A stretch of DNA of 64,000 bases from Streptomyces sp. BHT-5-2 (GCF_019774615.1 NZ_CP081496.1:5828001-5892000), one strand, 5' to 3'; positions 43,130-51,975 are shown, counted from the first letter of the stretch. Notes: a model not told the origin generated them from the sequence alone. Numbers and translations are program-made.

Positions 43130-43418
43130 GCAAGGCGTCGATGGGACGAGTAGCGTCATACGCAGCCTGAAGCGATCCGGGGACGGTGCGAGCCCGGAGG
43201 CGTGCATGACGTGAAGATCACCCGGAGCCGCCGGAAGAAAGCCATCGGAAGAGCGGGCCCCGCCAAGGGGCCGCGGATCCACCGGCGACTAGAACCGGCA
43301 GCGCGATCCCAATGAGGGGGCGGTGCGGCGCGCACCGCCAAGGAGGGTGGTACCGCGGGAGCCAGCGCTCTCGTCCCTCCGGTCGGAGAACGCACCCAGG
43401 TGTCCGCCGGAGGAACCG
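43130..43418 (+). promoter_or_regulatory. Ile-specific T-box riboswitch (translational type)
   Basis: Leader RNA that senses uncharged tRNA(Ile). Visible parts: a likely AUC specifier at 43217-43219 (GAAGATCACCCGG); a 9-bp stem at 43319-43339 (GGCGGTGCG / CGCACCGCC); the T-box AGGGTGGTACCGCGGG at 43344-43359, whose UGGU can pair with ACCA of tRNA(Ile); and a GAGC/GCTC hairpin at 43359-43370. CCTCCGG (43376-43382) can pair with CCGGAGG at 43407-43413, masking the ribosome-binding site, while the overlapping CCCT (43375-43378) can instead pair with AGGG of the T-box. This fits the short-stem-I actinobacterial ileS T-boxes. The 5' boundary is approximate. Confidence 0.85.
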
Positions 43419-46400
43419 ATGAGTCCCACACCCCAGTACCGCCCGGTACCCGCCCAGGTAGACCTGCCCGCCCTGGAACACGCGGTGCTCGACTTCTGGC
43501 AGGAGCGGAAGATCTTCGCCCGCACCCTCCAGCAGTCCGAGGGCCGCCCCGAGTGGGTCTTCTACGAGGGCCCCCCGACGGCCAACGGTATGCCCGGCGC
43601 CCACCACATCGAGGCCCGCGTCTTCAAGGACGTCTTCCCCCGGTTCCGCACCATGCGGGGCTACCACGTCGACCGCAAGGCCGGCTGGGACTGCCACGGC
43701 CTCCCGGTCGAGCTGGCCGTGGAGAAGGAGCTGGGCTTCAGCGGCAAGAAGGACATCGAGGCGTACGGCATCGCCGAGTTCAACGCCAAGTGCCGCGAGT
43801 CGGTGACCCGGCACACCGACGCCTTCGCCGCGCTCACCACGCGCATGGGCTACTGGACGGACCTGGACGCCCCGTACCGCACCATGGACCCCGACTACAT
43901 CGAGTCGGTCTGGTGGTCGCTGAAGGAGATCTTCTCCAAGGGCCTGCTGGTCCAGGACCACCGCGTCGCCCCCTGGTGCCCGCGCTGCGGCACCGGCCTG
44001 TCGGACCACGAGCTGGCGCAGGGCTACGAGACGGTCGTCGACCCCTCGGTCTTCGTCCGCCTGCCGCTGACCTCCGGCCCGCTGGCCGGGCGGGCCGCCC
44101 TCCTGGTCTGGACGACCACCCCCTGGACCCTGGTGTCCAACACCGCGGTCGCCGCCCACCCCGACGTCACCTACGTCGTGGCCACCGACGGCACCGAGCA
44201 GCTGGTCGTCGCCGAGCCGCTGCTGGAGAAGGCGCTGGGCGAAGGCTGGACGGCCACCGGCGAGTCCTTCACCGGCCGCGAGATGGAGCGCTGGGCCTAC
44301 GAGCGCCCGTTCCACCTCGTCGACCTCGACGGCGCCAACTTCGTCGTCAACGCCGAGTACGTCACCACCGACGACGGCACCGGCCTCGTCCACCAAGCCC
44401 CCGCCTTCGGTGAGGACGACCTCCGCACCTGCCGCGCCTACGGCCTCCCGGTGGTCAACCCGGTCCGCCCGGACGGCACCTTCGAGGAGCAACTCCCGCT
44501 CGTCGGCGGCCAGTTCTTCAAGAAGGCCGACGAAGCCCTCGTCGCCGACCTCGACGCCCGCGGTCTGCTCTTCCGCCACGTCGCCTACGAGCACAGCTAC
44601 CCGCACTGCTGGCGCTGCCACACCGCGCTGCTCTACTACGCCCAGCCGTCGTGGTACATCCGCACCACCGCGGTCAAGGACGCCCTGCTGCGGGAGAACG
44701 AGAACACCAACTGGTTCCCGGAGTCGGTCAAGCACGGCCGGTTCGGCGACTGGCTGAACAACAACATCGACTGGGCGCTCTCCCGCAACCGCTACTGGGG
44801 CACCCCGCTGCCCATCTGGCGCTGCGAGGAGGGCCACCTGACCTGCGTCGGCTCGCTCGCCGAGCTGACCAAGCTGACCGGCACCGACCAGTCCGGCCTG
44901 GACCCGCACCGCCCGTTCATCGACGCGGTCACCTTCGGCTGCACCCACAAGGGCTGCACGCTGACCGCGGTCCGCGTCCCGGAGGTCATCGACGCCTGGT
45001 ACGACTCCGGCTCGATGCCCTTCGCGCAGTGGGGCTACCCGTACCGCAACAAGGAGCTCTTCGAGAAGCGGTACCCGGCGCAGTTCATCTCCGAGGCCAT
45101 CGACCAGACCCGCGGCTGGTTCTACACCCTCATGGCCGTCGGCACCCTGGTCTTCGACAAGTCGTCGTACGAGAACGTGGTCTGCCTCGGCCACATCCTC
45201 GCCGAGGACGGCCGGAAGATGTCCAAGCACCTGGGCAACACCCTCCAGCCGATCCCGCTCATGGACCAGCACGGCGCCGACGCGGTCCGCTGGTTCATGG
45301 CGGCCGGCGGCTCCCCCTGGGCGGCCCGCCGCGTCGGCCACGGCACCATCCAGGAAGTCGTCCGCAAGACCCTGCTGACGTACTGGAACACCGTCGCCTT
45401 CCAGGCGCTCTACGCCCGCACCTCCGGCTGGGCGCCGTCCGCCGCCGACCCGGCCCCGGCCGACCGCCCGCTGCTGGACCGCTGGCTGCTCGGCGAGCTC
45501 AACACCCTGGTCGAGGGCGTGACCGAGGCCCTGGAGAGCTACGACACCCAGCGCGCCGGCAAGCTGCTCTCCGCCTTCGTCGACGACCTCTCCAACTGGT
45601 ACGTCCGGCGCTCCCGCCGCCGCTTCTGGCAGGGCGACGCGGCCGCGCTGCGCACCCTGCACGACGTCGTCGAGACGGTCACCCGGCTGATGGCCCCGCT
45701 CGTCCCGTTCATCACCGAGCGGGTCTGGCAGGACCTGGTCGTCCCGGTCACCCCGGACGCCCCGGATTCCGTCCACCTCGCCACCTGGCCGGAGGCCGAC
45801 CGGGCGCTGATCGACCCGGCGCTCTCCGCGCAGATGCAGCTGGTGCGCCGGCTGGTCGAGCTGGGCCGCGCGACCCGCGCCGAGTCCGGCGTCAAGACCC
45901 GCCAGCCGCTCTCCCGCGCCCTGGTCGGCGCCCACGGCTTCGCGGACCTCTCCGAGGACCTGCGCGCCCAGATCGCCGAGGAGCTGAACGTCAGCTCGCT
46001 GGCCTCCCTGTCCGAGGTGGGCGGCTCGCTGGTCGACACCACCGCCAAGGCCAACTTCCGGGCCCTGGGCAAGCGGTTCGGCAAGGGCGTCCAGGCGGTC
46101 GCCAAGGCGGTCGCCGGCGCGGACGCCGCCGCGCTCTCGCTCGCACTGCGCGAGGGCACGGCGAGCGTCGAGGTGGACGGCGAGACGGTCGCCCTCACCC
46201 CCGAAGAGGTCATCATCACCGAAACCCCGCGCGAGGGCTGGTCGGTCGCCTCCGACCAGGGCGCGACGGTCGCCCTCGACCTGGAGATCACCCCGGAGCT
46301 GCGCCGCGCAGGTCTCGCCCGCGACGCGATCCGGCTGATCCAGGAGGCCCGCAAGAACAGCGGCCTGGACGTCGCCGACCGGATCGCCCTCCGCTGGGCC

Positions 46401-46562
46401 GCCGCCGACGACGAGGTGCGCACGGCGCTGGCCGACCACGCCACGCTGATCGCCGACGAGGTGCTGGCCACCGACTTCGCCGCCGGTGAGCCGGACGGTT
46501 CCTACGGCCCGGCCTTCACCGACGAGGCACTGTCCCTGACCTTCCACCTCCGCAAGGCGTAA
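43419..46562 (+). CDS. ileS: Isoleucyl-tRNA synthetase (long type)
   Basis: Charges tRNA(Ile). The 1047-aa class I synthetase shows catalytic PPTANGMPGAHHIEARVFKD, an editing domain (about residues 200-390, WTTTPWTLVSNTA), and KMSKH at residues 600-604. The HIGH motif is altered to G60-A-H-H63 (GxHH form). Cysteine pairs (WCPRCGTG, HCWRCHTA) probably hold zinc. The C-terminal region (about 830-1047) is the anticodon-binding part. The ATG at 43419 lies 5 bases after GGAGG. Long type-2 (IleRS2-like) architecture. Controlled by the T-box immediately upstream. Confidence 0.95.
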   Translation: MSPTPQYRPVPAQVDLPALEHAVLDFWQERKIFARTLQQSEGRPEWVFYEGPPTANGMPGAHHIEARVFKDVFPRFRTMRGYHVDRKAGWDCHGLPVELAVEKELGFSGKKDIEAYGIAEFNAKCRESVTRHTDAFAALTTRMGYWTDLDAPYRTMDPDYIESVWWSLKEIFSKGLLVQDHRVAPWCPRCGTGLSDHELAQGYETVVDPSVFVRLPLTSGPLAGRAALLVWTTTPWTLVSNTAVAAHPDVTYVVATDGTEQLVVAEPLLEKALGEGWTATGESFTGREMERWAYERPFHLVDLDGANFVVNAEYVTTDDGTGLVHQAPAFGEDDLRTCRAYGLPVVNPVRPDGTFEEQLPLVGGQFFKKADEALVADLDARGLLFRHVAYEHSYPHCWRCHTALLYYAQPSWYIRTTAVKDALLRENENTNWFPESVKHGRFGDWLNNNIDWALSRNRYWGTPLPIWRCEEGHLTCVGSLAELTKLTGTDQSGLDPHRPFIDAVTFGCTHKGCTLTAVRVPEVIDAWYDSGSMPFAQWGYPYRNKELFEKRYPAQFISEAIDQTRGWFYTLMAVGTLVFDKSSYENVVCLGHILAEDGRKMSKHLGNTLQPIPLMDQHGADAVRWFMAAGGSPWAARRVGHGTIQEVVRKTLLTYWNTVAFQALYARTSGWAPSAADPAPADRPLLDRWLLGELNTLVEGVTEALESYDTQRAGKLLSAFVDDLSNWYVRRSRRRFWQGDAAALRTLHDVVETVTRLMAPLVPFITERVWQDLVVPVTPDAPDSVHLATWPEADRALIDPALSAQMQLVRRLVELGRATRAESGVKTRQPLSRALVGAHGFADLSEDLRAQIAEELNVSSLASLSEVGGSLVDTTAKANFRALGKRFGKGVQAVAKAVAGADAAALSLALREGTASVEVDGETVALTPEEVIITETPREGWSVASDQGATVALDLEITPELRRAGLARDAIRLIQEARKNSGLDVADRIALRWAAADDEVRTALADHATLIADEVLATDFAAGEPDGSYGPAFTDEALSLTFHLRKA

Positions 46563-46592
46563 CGGAGCGCGGAAGCACGGCAGAGCACGACC

Positions 46593-46621
46593 GGGCCCCG
46601 GCGCATCGCGCGCCGGGGCCC
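46593..46621 (+). terminator. ileS terminator
   Basis: A perfect 12-bp stem (GGGCCCCGGCGC / GCGCCGGGGCCC) with loop ATCGC, 30 bp past the ileS stop. Confidence 0.8.
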
Positions 46622-46704
46622 TCGCTCTTGTCCGCCCCCGTGTACCACCGCCGCGCCCCCCGCGCGGACGACACGGGCAGCCGGCACCCGCACCGCGGCA
46701 CGAA

Positions 46705-46746
46705 CAGGGCCGGGCCCCGAGGGATCTCCCTCGGGGCCCGGCCCTG
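46705..46746. terminator. Very long hairpin after divIVA
   Basis: A 42-bp perfect palindrome: 20-bp arms beginning CAGGGCCGGGCCCC around a 2-base centre. It lies 39 bp from the divIVA stop and, with the ileS hairpin, gives a double terminator between the convergent genes. Confidence 0.85.
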
Positions 46747-46785
46747 ATTGCCGACTCTGCGCGCCGTACCGGCGTCAGCCGTCCC

Positions 46786-47892
46786 TCAGTTGTCGTCCTC
46801 GTCGATGAGGAAGCCGCGCATCGGCGACGGCGTCTGCTGCATCGGCGACGGACCCTGCGGCCGCACCGGTGCCATCGGCTGGGTCATCGCCGGCGACATC
46901 TGCTGCTGGCCGCCGTAGGACGGACCACCGCTGGACGGGCTGCTCATGGAGTGGTTGCCGCCCATCGACTGGCCGCCACCCATGGTGTGGTTGCCGCCCA
47001 TGGTGCCCGCACCGGCCGACGCCATCGACGGCGACGGCGGCAGCGAGGCGGCAGCCGGGGTTCGCGGCGGGGCCAGCGAGTCGTCGGACTGGTTCTCCAG
47101 CTGACGCAGCTGGCTCTCCAGGTACGACTTCAGACGGGTGCGGTACTCGCGCTCGAAGCCGCGCAGGTCCTCGACCTTGCGCTCCAGCGTCGCGCGGGCC
47201 GACTCCAGCGAGCCCATCGCCACGCGGTGCTTCTCCTGCGCGTCCCGCTCCAGCGCGTCGGCCTTGGCGCGGGCGTCCCGCTCCAGGCCCTCGGCACGGC
47301 TGCGCGCCTCGCCGACGATCTTGTTGGCCTCGGAACGGGCCTCCGCGATCGCCTGGTCGGCGGTCTGCTGTGCCAGCGACAGCACGCGGGCCGCGCTGTC
47401 ACCGCCGGGGCCGCCCTGCTGCTGGGCCGGCTGCGGCAGTTGCTGTCCGGGACCGCCCATCGGACCGCCCAGCGGGCCGCCCTGGCCCATCGGGCCGGGA
47501 CCGTGCGGGCCCTGCGGACCGGGACCGTGGCCACCGGGACCGGGAGGCAGCTGCGGTGCACCACCGGGCAGTTGGGGCGGGCCACCCATCCCCTGCTGCT
47601 GCGGCGGAACCGGCTGCGGACCGGATATGGCGGCGGGCACCGGAGCCCCCGGCCGCTGCTGCTGCTCCTGCTGCTGGTCGGGACCCTTGCGCAGACCCTG
47701 CTGCTGGTTCTGCGCGGCGGCACGAGTGGCGGCGGCCAGCTTGGCGCGCAGGTCCTCGTTCTCCCGGAGCAGGCGGGTCAGTTCGGCCTCGACCTCGTCG
47801 AGAAAGGCATCGACCTCGTCCTCGTCATAGCCTTCTCGGAGGCGGACGGTCGTGAACTGCTTGTTCCGCACATCCTCGGGGGTCAACGGCAT
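46786..47892 (-). CDS. divIVA: DivIVA cell-pole protein
   Basis: Coiled-coil protein that marks hyphal tips and directs polar wall growth; essential in Streptomyces. 368 aa: N-terminal lipid-binding domain (MPLTPEDVRNKQFTTVRLREGYDEDEVDAFLDEVE, residues 1-35) with a first coiled coil to about 60, a Gln/Pro/Gly-rich linker (about 65-165), a long second coiled coil (about 170-270, ARSEANKIVGEARSRAEGLE) and a Met/Gly/Ser/Gln-rich tail. The ATG follows GAGGTG by about 9 bases. The long PQG-rich insert distinguishes it from the short Bacillus protein. Confidence 0.96.
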   Translation of the reverse strand: MPLTPEDVRNKQFTTVRLREGYDEDEVDAFLDEVEAELTRLLRENEDLRAKLAAATRAAAQNQQQGLRKGPDQQQEQQQRPGAPVPAAISGPQPVPPQQQGMGGPPQLPGGAPQLPPGPGGHGPGPQGPHGPGPMGQGGPLGGPMGGPGQQLPQPAQQQGGPGGDSAARVLSLAQQTADQAIAEARSEANKIVGEARSRAEGLERDARAKADALERDAQEKHRVAMGSLESARATLERKVEDLRGFEREYRTRLKSYLESQLRQLENQSDDSLAPPRTPAAASLPPSPSMASAGAGTMGGNHTMGGGQSMGGNHSMSSPSSGGPSYGGQQQMSPAMTQPMAPVRPQGPSPMQQTPSPMRGFLIDEDDN

Positions 47893-47941
47893 CTCTACTT
47901 CACCTCAACGTAGTCGTCGGCAATCGGCAAGACCGTATCGT

Positions 47942-48235
47942 TCACACCAACAACACCGACCTCACGACGGTGATCAGGATGTAGACGATGATCATCAATA
48001 CGAAGAAGGACAGGTCGAGCGCCACGCCCCCGAGACGCAGCGGCGGGATGACCCGCCGCAGAAGCTTGAGTGGCGGATCGGTGACAGTGTAGGTGGCCTC
48101 AAGAATCACCACCATCGCCTTGCCGGGTTGCCATGAACGGGCGAACTGGAAGACATAGTCCATCACCAGGCGGAAGATCAGCAGGATCAGGAAGCAGTAC
48201 AGCGCGATGTAGATCACCTGACCAGCGACACTCAT
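47942..48235 (-). CDS. sepG: YggT/YlmG family membrane protein (SepG-like)
   Basis: A 97-aa membrane protein with two helices (about residues 6-24 and 72-95) and the conserved loop FQFARSWQPGKAMVVILEATYTVTDPPLKLLRR. In Streptomyces coelicolor the protein in this slot, SepG, helps FtsZ localisation and spore nucleoid compaction. The ATG is preceded by GAGAGGGAAG. It lies between sepF and divIVA, both division or growth factors. Family assignment is firm; the sepG name is by synteny. Confidence 0.9.
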   Translation of the reverse strand: MSVAGQVIYIALYCFLILLIFRLVMDYVFQFARSWQPGKAMVVILEATYTVTDPPLKLLRRVIPPLRLGGVALDLSFFVLMIIVYILITVVRSVLLV

Positions 48236-48301
48236 CTCGCGCTTCCCTCTCCCCTTGTTCCTGTGCCGACCTTACGGCCCTGGTGTGCCCGGTGTTGCGT
48301 C

Positions 48302-48922
48302 TCAGCTCTGGTTGAAGAATCCGCCCTCTGCGATACGGGCCTTGTCCTCCGCCGTGACATCGACGTTAGCAGGCGACAACAGGAACACCTTCTGCGTCAC
48401 CCGCTCAATGCTCCCGTGCAGTCCGAAGACCAGACCGGCCGCAAAGTCGACAAGTCGCTTCGCGTCGGTGTCGTCCATCTCCGTGAGATTCATGATCACC
48501 GGAGTGCCCTCACGGAAGTGTTCCCCGATGGTACGGGCTTCGTTGTAGGTCCGGGGGTGCAGTGTGGTGATGCGGTAAGGCTCCCGCTCGGACACAACTT
48601 TGGGCATGATCACCGGTGCGTTCTTCTCTAGGTTCGGGCGTTCGGGTGTGATGGATGCCACGGGGGCGATACGCGCGGGTCGTCCGCTTTCCGCGGCGAG
48701 CGGGGCGGGTTCACGCGGCGCGGGAGGCGTCACGGCACGGACCGGTTCCTCCCGTTCCGGGCGTGTTTCGGCCGGGACTTGGTGCTGTTGCCGCCGTCCC
48801 CGATCGGGCTCCGGGTCCAGCTCGGGCTCGAACTCGTCGTCGGGGTCGAACCCCCGGCCGTCGTACCCATCGTCCTCCACGAGGCCGAGGTAGACCGCCA
48901 TCTTGCGCATCGCGCCGGCCAT
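48302..48922 (-). CDS. sepF: Cell division protein SepF
   Basis: Membrane-tethered partner of FtsZ. 206 aa: N-terminal amphipathic anchor (MAGAMRKMAVYLGLVEDD), an acidic then Pro/Arg-rich linker (about 20-105), and the SepF fold from about 110 (PRTYNEARTIGEHFREGTPVIMNLTEMDDTDAKRLVDFAAGLVFGL, ending AEGGFFNQS). ATG at 48922 with GGAGG about 7 bases upstream. TATGGT on the minus strand (49008-49013), in a rare AT-rich patch, may be the -10 for sepF-sepG-divIVA. Confidence 0.95.
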   Translation of the reverse strand: MAGAMRKMAVYLGLVEDDGYDGRGFDPDDEFEPELDPEPDRGRRQQHQVPAETRPEREEPVRAVTPPAPREPAPLAAESGRPARIAPVASITPERPNLEKNAPVIMPKVVSEREPYRITTLHPRTYNEARTIGEHFREGTPVIMNLTEMDDTDAKRLVDFAAGLVFGLHGSIERVTQKVFLLSPANVDVTAEDKARIAEGGFFNQS

Positions 48923-49045
48923 TCTCTGCGTCCTCCGCTCTGTGGTGGATCGGCTCCGTCACCGGGGCCCTTGGATCCACTCGGCCTGCCCGCCTCCTGC
49001 GGGAATGACCATATTTTGTGCTGTGGTCCGACTTGCTTGGCGACG

Positions 49046-49780
49046 TTACCCGAGCCGTGGTCGGACTCCGAGTACCGCGGTACCGATGCGCACATGTGTC
49101 GCCCCGGCCGCCACCGCGTCTTCGAGGTCCGCACTCATGCCTGCCGACACCATGGTGGCAGCAGGATGGGTCGCGCGCAGGTCGGATGAGATTTCCACGA
49201 GCCGCTCGAAAGCGGCCCGTTGACGTCCGGCGTACGGTCCGGCCAGCGGCGCGACCGTCATCAGACCGTCCAGGCGCAACCCCTGTGCGGCGGCGATCGC
49301 CGCGGCGAGTTCCGCGACGCCCTCGGGCGCCACGCCGCCGCGATCCCCTGTCATACGTCCGTTCTGCCCTGACTCGACATCAAATGCCACCTGGATCAGA
49401 CAGCCCAGCTCCCGTCCGGCGCGGACCGCCTCCTTGGAGAGCGCGGTGACGAGCCGGGGCCGGTCGACCGACTGGACGATCCCGGCGTAGTCGGCCACCG
49501 ACCGCACCTTGTTGGTCTGCAATTGACCGACGAAGTGCCAAGTCAGCGGCAAATCGGCACATTCAGCCGCTTTGGGCGCCGCTTCCTGATCGCGGTTCTC
49601 CGCGACCTGGCGCACCCCCAGCTCCGCGAGCAGCCGGACATCGCTCGCAGGGTAGGTCTTGGTGACGACGATCAGCGTGACCTCGTCCCGTGACCGGCCG
49701 GCCTTGGCGCAGGCCGTGGAGATACGATCCTCCACCCGCGCCAGGTTGTCGGCCAGTTGCGTTCTGCGGTCGTCGGTCAC
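49046..49780 (-). CDS. yggS: YggS/PROSC family PLP-binding protein
   Basis: PLP homeostasis protein of 244 aa with an alanine-racemase-like barrel: PLP lysine in VTLIVVTKTYPASDVRLLAELG (about residue 40), WHFVGQLQTNK, SVDRPRL, MTVAPLAG, and C-terminal MSADLEDAVAAGATHVRIGTAVLG. No catalysis is known for the family; it buffers PLP. GTG at 49780 overlaps the pgeF stop (GTGA). Its place between ftsZ and sepF is conserved in Gram-positive bacteria. Confidence 0.94.
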   Translation of the reverse strand: MTDDRRTQLADNLARVEDRISTACAKAGRSRDEVTLIVVTKTYPASDVRLLAELGVRQVAENRDQEAAPKAAECADLPLTWHFVGQLQTNKVRSVADYAGIVQSVDRPRLVTALSKEAVRAGRELGCLIQVAFDVESGQNGRMTGDRGGVAPEGVAELAAAIAAAQGLRLDGLMTVAPLAGPYAGRQRAAFERLVEISSDLRATHPAATMVSAGMSADLEDAVAAGATHVRIGTAVLGVRPRLG

Positions 49781-50529
49781 AGCTCAGCCTCTCCGGGGCC
49801 GCCCCCGAGCCATACGTAACTCGCGAGCCGCCCGGTCGTGCGGTCGCGCCGGTACGAGTAGTGGTCCGCCGACTCCCGGGTGCAGATCGGCGATTGCTCC
49901 CGCAACTGCACACCCTTCGCGGCGAGTTGGGCGCGCACCCCCGCGGTGACGTCCACCGACGGGGTGCCCCAGGAGGTGGTCGCCCAGGATTCCGGCACCA
50001 CCGTGGCGACCTCGGCACGCATCTCCTCGGGCACCTCGTAGCAGCGTCCGCAGACCGCGGGCCCGGTGTACGCGAGGATCCGGGACGGCTCCGCGCCCAG
50101 CTCGGCCATGGCGGCGAGGACCGCCGGGACGACCCCGGCGACCAGCCCCGGCCGCCCGGCGTGCGCGGCACCCGCCACCCCGGCGACCGGGTCGGCGAGC
50201 AGGACCGGGGTGCAGTCGGCGGTGAGCACGGCCAGCGCCAGGCCCCGACGGGCGGTCACCACCGCGTCCACGGACGGGATCCCGCCCTCCCTCCAGGGGC
50301 CGTCGACCACGGCCACGTCCCGGCCGTGGACCTGGTTCATCCAGACCACCGCGGCCGGGTCCAGGCCCAGGTCCCGGGCCACCAGGTCGCGGTTGGTGCG
50401 GACGGCGGCGGGGTCGTCGCCCACCGCGCCGCCCAGGTTGAGCTGCTCATACGGAGCGGCGCTCACCCCGCCCCACCTGTCGGTGAAGGCGAAGTGCGCG
50501 CCGCTCACGTGGTGCTGTTGCCCTATCAC
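49777..50529 (-). CDS. pgeF: Polyphenol oxidase family protein (PgeF/YlmD)
   Basis: A 250-aa protein of the Cu-oxidase_4 / PgeF family, once called laccase-like; PgeF homologues remove mis-incorporated residues from peptidoglycan precursors or act on purine nucleosides. Metal/active-site motifs: WMNQVHGRDVAVVD, VLTADCTPVLLAD, AAHAGRPGLVAGVV and GPAVCGRCYEVP. The GTG at 50529 lies 13 bp after the ftsZ stop. The enzymatic role here is unproven, but the location next to ftsZ and the mur genes favours envelope quality control. Confidence 0.9.
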   Translation of the reverse strand: MIGQQHHVSGAHFAFTDRWGGVSAAPYEQLNLGGAVGDDPAAVRTNRDLVARDLGLDPAAVVWMNQVHGRDVAVVDGPWREGGIPSVDAVVTARRGLALAVLTADCTPVLLADPVAGVAGAAHAGRPGLVAGVVPAVLAAMAELGAEPSRILAYTGPAVCGRCYEVPEEMRAEVATVVPESWATTSWGTPSVDVTAGVRAQLAAKGVQLREQSPICTRESADHYSYRRDRTTGRLASYVWLGGGPGEAEL

Positions 50530-50542
50530 GTCGGTGTTTACG

Positions 50543-51784
50543 TCACTTCAGGAAGTCGGGAACGTCCAGTTCCTCGGCCGCGGAGTCCGAGTACGGACGG
50601 GCCGGGGGAACCGAGGGGCCTCCGGCCGGCGGGGTGGACACCTCGCCCAGGGACGTGGACTCGGACGACACCGGGGCCTCGTCCCGGACCGGCGGGACCG
50701 CGCCCAGGCCGCCGAACGACGGGGCGGGGCGGGGCGGCTCGACCGGGGGCGCGGTCGGGCGGACCGGCGCCGGAACGGGCTCGTCGCGCTTCGGGGAGGG
50801 CATACCGGCCTGCTGGGCATCGCGGCGGGCCGGCGGCTGACCGCCGTCGAAGCCCGCGGCGATGACGGTGACGCGGACCTCGTCGCCCAGCGCGTCGTCG
50901 ATGACCGCACCGAAGATGATGTTGGCCTCGGGGTGCGCGGCCTCGCTGACCAGCTGCGCGGCCTCGTTGATCTCGAAGAGGCCGAGGTCGGAGCCGCCGG
51001 AGATGGAGAGCAGCACCCCGCGGGCACCGTCGATCGACGCCTCCAGGAGCGGCGACGAGATCGCCATCTCCGCGGCGGCGACCGCGCGGTCGTCACCGCG
51101 CGCCGAACCGATGCCCATGAGCGCCGAGCCGGCCTCGGACATCACGGACTTGACGTCGGCGAAGTCGAGGTTGATCAGACCCGGGGTGGTGATGAGGTCG
51201 GTGATGCCCTGGACACCCGACAGCAGCACCTGGTCCGCGGACTTGAACGCGTCGAGCACGCTCACCTGGCGGTCCGAGATGGACAGCAGACGGTCGTTGG
51301 GGATCACGATGAGGGTGTCGACCTCTTCGCGAAGGCTCGCGATGCCGTCCTCGGCCTGGTTGGCGCGGCGCCGGCCCTCGAAGGTGAACGGCCGGGTGAC
51401 CACACCGATCGTCAGGGCCCCCAGCGAGCGGGCGATGTTGGCGACGACCGGTGCACCGCCGGTGCCCGTCCCGCCGCCCTCACCCGCGGTCACGAAGACC
51501 ATGTCGGCCCCCTTGAGGACCTCCTCGATCTCCTCGCGGTGGTCCTCGGCCGCCTTGCGGCCCACGTCCGGGTTGGCGCCGGCGCCCAGGCCACGGGTCA
51601 TCTCACGGCCGACGTCGAGCTTGACGTCGGCGTCGCTCATCAGCAACGCCTGCGCATCGGTGTTGATCGCGATGAACTCGACGCCCTTGAGCCCGACCTC
51701 GATCATCCGGTTGATGGCGTTCACGCCACCGCCGCCGATGCCGACGACCTTGATGACTGCGAGGTAGTTCTGCGGTGCTGCCAC
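50543..51784 (-). CDS. ftsZ: Cell division GTPase FtsZ
   Basis: Tubulin homologue that forms Z-rings and sporulation ladders. 413 aa: the GTPase domain with VVGIGGGGVNAINRM, the tubulin signature GEGGGTGTGGAPVV (about residues 100-113), and the T7 loop NLDFADVKSVM; a disordered Pro-rich linker (about 320-395); and the C-terminal peptide DVPDFLK that binds partners such as SepF. GTG at 51784, AGAGG upstream. The 281-bp upstream gap carries promoter and dyad signals. No ftsA is present nearby, as in other actinobacteria. Confidence 0.97.
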   Translation of the reverse strand: MAAPQNYLAVIKVVGIGGGGVNAINRMIEVGLKGVEFIAINTDAQALLMSDADVKLDVGREMTRGLGAGANPDVGRKAAEDHREEIEEVLKGADMVFVTAGEGGGTGTGGAPVVANIARSLGALTIGVVTRPFTFEGRRRANQAEDGIASLREEVDTLIVIPNDRLLSISDRQVSVLDAFKSADQVLLSGVQGITDLITTPGLINLDFADVKSVMSEAGSALMGIGSARGDDRAVAAAEMAISSPLLEASIDGARGVLLSISGGSDLGLFEINEAAQLVSEAAHPEANIIFGAVIDDALGDEVRVTVIAAGFDGGQPPARRDAQQAGMPSPKRDEPVPAPVRPTAPPVEPPRPAPSFGGLGAVPPVRDEAPVSSESTSLGEVSTPPAGGPSVPPARPYSDSAAEELDVPDFLK

Positions 51785-51878
51785 GTCGAAGGCCTCTCGC
51801 CTCGATTTACGTGTCGTCGCCGCACATTGCGTGTGGACGCCGACTGATGCCGAAGGGATGGTCCGCTCTGCCGACCCG

Positions 51879-51903
51879 AACCCTAACGCTGAAGTTTAGG
51901 GTT
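51879..51903. promoter_or_regulatory. Dyad in the ftsZ leader
   Basis: AACCCTAA and TTAGGGTT, a perfect 8-bp AT-containing dyad with a 9-base spacer, about 95-120 bp before the ftsZ start. On the minus-strand mRNA it forms a stem-loop downstream of the promoter at 51946. Confidence 0.55.
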
Positions 51904-51945
51904 ACTGTGCCTGTGTTCCTGGTTCCACGGTCCCTTTGGAACGAG

Positions 51946-51975
51946 ACACTAAGTCGACAAGGTGCGCGCGTTCAA
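51946..51975 (-). promoter_or_regulatory. ftsZ promoter with overlapping WhiA-type GACAC
   Basis: On the minus strand, TTGAAC (-35) and TAGTGT (-10) are separated by 18 bp. GACAC, the WhiA core motif, lies at 51945-51949 on the plus strand and overlaps the -10. WhiA and WhiB are known activators of ftsZ during sporulation in Streptomyces. Transcription would begin about 155 bp before ftsZ. Confidence 0.5.

Noticed and set aside
43218..46547. A 1109-codon open frame antisense to ileS
   Set aside because: Same cause; it would also run through the T-box leader. IleS motifs on the plus strand are decisive.
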